DNA from: Rodentolepis nana
Lineage: Eukaryota; Platyhelminthes; Cestoda; Cyclophyllidea; Hymenolepididae
Assembly: GCA_900617975.1 (NCBI GenBank)
Contig: UZAE01013505.1
Location: 10,339-21,738, forward strand
DNA length: 11,400 bases
Reading direction: 5' to 3'
Part shown: positions 8,788-11,400 of the stretch, piece by piece
How positions within the stretch are numbered: position 1 is the first letter of the stretch
How the letters are laid out: every line of letters begins with the position of its first letter
The notes under the pieces: generated by a model
What the model saw: the letters and a program-made list of their open reading frames with translations, nothing else
Database searches by the model: none
What the model was told of the DNA's origin: nothing
Program-made: the position numbers and the translations under genes

Positions 8788-8800
8788 ATGATCTCTTTTG
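8788..8800 (+). repeat. Right target-site duplication
   Basis: ATGATCTCTTTTG directly follows the (AAAT)n tail and matches 8487-8499 at 12 of 13 positions. Confidence 0.6.
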
Positions 8801-9870
8801 TTGATTCCATCTTCTTGACCGCATACGTTGGATTACTGTTATAATTTGATTTACCTACCAAAGTTGACACAAATTTCACAACTCAATAAAATATGTAGAG
8901 TACTTTAAGATAAGCTGTTCTCGATTGCTGGTTCTTAGCATATTTTCAAATGGGGGACTCATTCCAAGCTTCAAACTTTATGCTTATTTTCTTTGTTGTA
9001 GACAATGCTGGTCTACAATTTAATGCACCTTTGGGTGTTACGATCACAGAAGTTACTTTTCTGTATTTCAGTAGTTGAAAAAGCAAAATGATTTCTGTGA
9101 TTTTAGACAGTTCAAAATTTTAAGCAAAAGTTTTTTCCTTCTTTGAAGTTAAAAGAGATAAAAACGGTTGAAAATTTCGTGCTAGGCAGTACACTTTAGA
9201 TGGAGGAATTTATAATTATTCCTTTAAATGAAGTAATAAAAAGCATTTTAAAGTTGGAAATACTTGTTAACCTGTATTTTATGTTCAATAGCTTAACTTG
9301 ACATTTCAAATTGTCAGTGAAATCATTTGAATATATCTCTCTTCGTTTGGCATATTTAATAGGCTCTAAAATTAATTTCCTGTGAGATGTACATTGTAAA
9401 CTGGAAGTTGCGAAATTCCGTTAATACCCAATGCTATTCTTGAGCTTGCCAGCTTTAATCGATTCCTTAATTTCATAATTCAAAATAATATTTTACATTG
9501 CATTGCTCTTATACGCTGTTGCAATAATGAAGTGCCAATCATGTGCTACTTAAATCCTCCAGTTCACTATATCTTGATGGCCAGTAATTGACTTCGACTC
9601 AGAATTAGGAGGAGAGGGGGGTGTCGTGACCGTTATTGTAGTTGCTCAGTGCGAATTGATTGACTAAACAGAGGCATCATATATTTTTATGAATGTAACA
9701 TGTCTCACAACATCACTTTATCCAGCAAGACATTTGAATTGTCACGAGTGGTGTATGCTAAAGATGAGCTTTATTCGATGGCAACTTTTTTAGACTGGAC
9801 TATCCAGAGAGAAAATTAAACTCCGAATCTTGGTGCCTTGTTTTACAGGTCTATTGAAGAAAGTTCTTTT
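8801..9870. other. Unassigned AT-rich stretch
   Basis: No supported gene, RNA or repeat. A purine-rich patch (ggaggagagggggg) at about 9608 and scattered A/T runs are the only visible local features. Confidence 0.55.
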
Positions 9871-10020
9871 TCAAATGGGAGGCTTTATGATATTTATCAT
9901 TAGCCCTTAAACTTTGACTTCAGCTTTCCCCATGGGTAATGATATTTATCATTAGCCCTTAAACTTTGACTTCAGCTTTCCCCATGGTTGAGGGGTACAT
10001 ATATAGCAGTTAATTAATAG
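9871..10020 (-). mobile_element. Retroposon 3' end, body type II, with internal duplication
   Basis: Read on the minus strand it runs ATTAATTAACTGCTATATATG, TACCCCTCAACCATGGGG, AAAGCTGAAGTCAAAG, TTTAAGGGCTAATGAT and ends AAAGCCTCCCATTTGA. It matches 1208-1320 with the same block order. A 49-bp block is duplicated in tandem inside it. The usual (AAAT)n tail is reduced to GAAAAAG. Directly upstream in the same orientation lie about 70 bp of unique sequence and then the minisatellite, so this may be the 3' end of a longer composite element. No target-site duplication was found. Confidence 0.72.
9887..9987. repeat. 49-bp perfect tandem duplication
   Basis: 9887-9935 equals 9939-9987 with a 3-bp spacer (gta). 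Each copy starts ATGATATTTATCATTAG and ends TTTCCCCATGG. The homologous element at 1208 has a single copy, so the duplication arose in this locus or in its source lineage. Confidence 0.9.
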
Positions 10021-10092
10021 CGGTTCATTAGCTGTCTTCTTACTTCCCAATATCTCTGGCTTTCCGTCGTTGTCTTTAGGGCTGCATACCGA

Positions 10093-10253
10093 ATCAGGTG
10101 GGTCTTCTCCATTTCCTCCTGTAGGTTACAGATCAGATGGGTCTTCTCCATTTCCTCATGTAGGTTACATATGGTGGGTCTTCTCCGTTTCCTCCTGTAG
10201 GTCACATAGACAGGTGGGACTTCTCCATTTCCTCCTGTAGGTTACATAGAGTA
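10093..10253. repeat. 161-bp block, copy 1 of higher-order duplication
   Basis: This block is identical, base for base, to 10497-10657, an offset of exactly 404. It covers three full minisatellite units and part of a fourth. Perfect identity over diverged units points to recent unequal exchange or conversion. Confidence 0.92.
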
Positions 10254-10264
10254 TGTGGGTTGAG

Positions 10265-10326
10265 TGTATACTCTCAATCTGTGAAGGTGTTTTGATTGTA
10301 TACTCCTAATCTGTGAAGGTGCTTCG
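10265..10326. repeat. Second minisatellite motif, 32-bp period, two copies plus one at 10666
   Basis: TGTATACTC followed by two variable bases and AATCTGTGAAGGTG occurs at 10265, 10297 and 10666. The third copy continues TTTTGCCAAG, close to the second's CTTCGCCAG. It interrupts the main array and also closes it, which marks the edges of the higher-order unit. Confidence 0.85.
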
Positions 10327-10496
10327 CCAGATTTCCTCCTGTAGGTTACATAGAGGGCATGTGGGTTGATCGCTAGACACCGAATCAGGTGGGTCTTCTC
10401 CATTTCCTCCTTTGAACACCGAATCAGGTGGGTCTTCTCCATTTTCTCCTGTAGAGAATCAGATGGGTCTTCTCCATTTCCTCCTGTAGGTTTCAC

Positions 10497-10657
10497 ATCA
10501 GGTGGGTCTTCTCCATTTCCTCCTGTAGGTTACAGATCAGATGGGTCTTCTCCATTTCCTCATGTAGGTTACATATGGTGGGTCTTCTCCGTTTCCTCCT
10601 GTAGGTCACATAGACAGGTGGGACTTCTCCATTTCCTCCTGTAGGTTACATAGAGTA
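10497..10657. repeat. 161-bp block, copy 2 of higher-order duplication
   Basis: This is the second identical copy. After it the two copies diverge, as gtatgtggg versus gtacatgtgg, but both then meet the second motif (tgtatactc-caatctgtgaaggtg), so the original duplicated segment was longer. Confidence 0.92.
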
Positions 10658-10700
10658 CATGTGGATGTATACTCCCAATCTGTGAAGGTGTTTTGCCAAG

Positions 10701-11359
10701 AAATCATGTCCGGTACGTAGTCTAAACTCAGTAAGGGCTTCGATTCTTGGGCACTATTATAGAAAGTAAATCATATTCAATAATATCAAAGAGAAGATTT
10801 TTCCTTCCAAATTCATGTTATCTATAGAATAAATTGTGTTAAACTTAAGTAAAGTATCTATTTTGAGCAAAAACATACCTGATTATTGCCATTTTGAACA
10901 AAATCGAGTGCATAACTTTTCCATAGGACGAACCACCTATTTGGACATTTTTGTGACTCATAATGTACATATTTTCTCTCCACTCATCTCTTTAGCTCAA
11001 GGCGATACAATCCAGACTCATTTAACATTCGCGCTCATGTTTTATGACTTAAATTAAAAATTCCGAATTTAGACGGGTAAATACTTTTCAGCCTAGTTAC
11101 ATTAAAATGTTCAATGCTTAAATTATTAAAGGAATTTTAAATGTTGCTTTATGAAATTATGGCATGAAATTCGAATATTGGAGTTCTGGGTTAGAAATGA
11201 GATAAATTGACTGATTTCAAAACGGAATAAATATAAAATATTAAAGTAGGCTCTAGAAAGAAATACCATTACCATTTGAATATTATTGCAAATAATGTTT
11301 CTGCTATCCACTTACTTTGTGAACTAGTCCGACAAGTGTCACTCTATTTATTCACAGTA
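10701..11359. other. Unassigned AT-rich stretch
   Basis: Plus and minus open frames of 60 to 75 codons are present but not protein-like. A plus-strand pyrimidine-rich acceptor (tctccactcatctctttag) ends at 10995 and is followed by SRRYNPDSFNIRAHVL and a stop. It stands alone and was not called. Confidence 0.5.
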
Positions 11360-11400
11360 TTTATTTTATTTATTTATTTCAAATGGCAGGCGTTATGATA
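11360..11400 (-). mobile_element. Retroposon 3' terminus, cut by window edge
   Basis: On the minus strand the last bases read TATCATAACGCCTGCCATTT followed by GAAATAAATAAATAAAATAAA, the family 3' end with its simple-repeat tail. The body lies to the right of the window, so its type cannot be told. Confidence 0.75.

Larger units (their letters stand above)
10093..10700. repeat. Complex minisatellite, about 39-bp unit
   Basis: Eleven units begin with GGGTCTTCTCC or GGGACTTCTCC at 10100, 10139, 10176, 10216, 10391, 10430, 10465, 10504, 10543, 10580 and 10620, with spacings of 39, 37, 40, 39, 35, 39, 39, 37 and 40 inside the two blocks. A typical unit continues ATTTCCTCCTGTAGGTTACA. A partial unit lies at about 10330. 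The blocks are separated by a segment built from a second motif. Short open frames cross it on both strands (for example EEMEKTHLICNLQ repeated on minus), but units of 35, 37 and 40 bp break the frame, so the array is not selected as coding. A minus frame does leave the array into 24 unique residues ending ESQRYWEVRRQLMNRY and a stop, which might be a fossil C-terminus. Confidence 0.9.

Noticed and set aside
8679..8879. 66-codon minus-strand open frame
   Set aside because: It runs antisense through the retroposon end and its right target-site duplication, so it is a chance frame.
10014..10644. Repeat-protein open frames through the minisatellite on both strands
   Set aside because: Unit lengths of 35, 37 and 40 bp shift the frame, so the repeats are not maintained as coding sequence.
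10996..11049. Plus-strand terminal exon after a good acceptor
   Set aside because: It is a single short frame of 16 codons with no partner exon on the plus strand.

Overview
The window looks like nuclear DNA of a eukaryote: AT-rich, with short open frames only, interspersed retroelement tails, a minisatellite, and exon-like islands with GT-AG borders. I see no bacterial operon, rRNA, tRNA or CRISPR array. Very short introns at the apparent 5' end of the one gene model, together with a repeated 3' tail of the form ccatttgaaataaataaat, made me think of a flatworm, perhaps a schistosome-like trematode. That is an inference from memory of genome style, not a match I could run.

Layout. 1-292 is a GC-rich block that fits part of an LTR in minus orientation. 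293-1207 holds nothing I can name. A retroposon family appears five times: 1208-1320 (+), 4417-4724 (+), 8500-8787 (+, flanked by a 13-bp target-site duplication), 9871-10020 (-) and 11360-11400 (-, cut by the window edge). All share one 3' end, but there are two different bodies. 10093-10700 is a complex minisatellite of about 39-bp units, with a perfect 161-bp segment repeated 404 bp apart.

Genes. All the credible coding signal is on the minus strand. The best case is a three-exon model (7518-7359, 7309-7225, 7181-6995) joined by introns of 49 and 43 nt, with the frame kept across both junctions. Single exon candidates lie at 8427-8211, 3407-3231, 2013-1837 and 1485-1386. They could belong to the same gene, with introns growing toward the 3' end, or to more than one gene, or some could be chance. 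I cannot name the protein product of any of them.

The most interesting signals are the frame-preserving mini-introns, the retroposon family with two bodies on one tail, and the minisatellite lying directly upstream of one of those tails in the same orientation.
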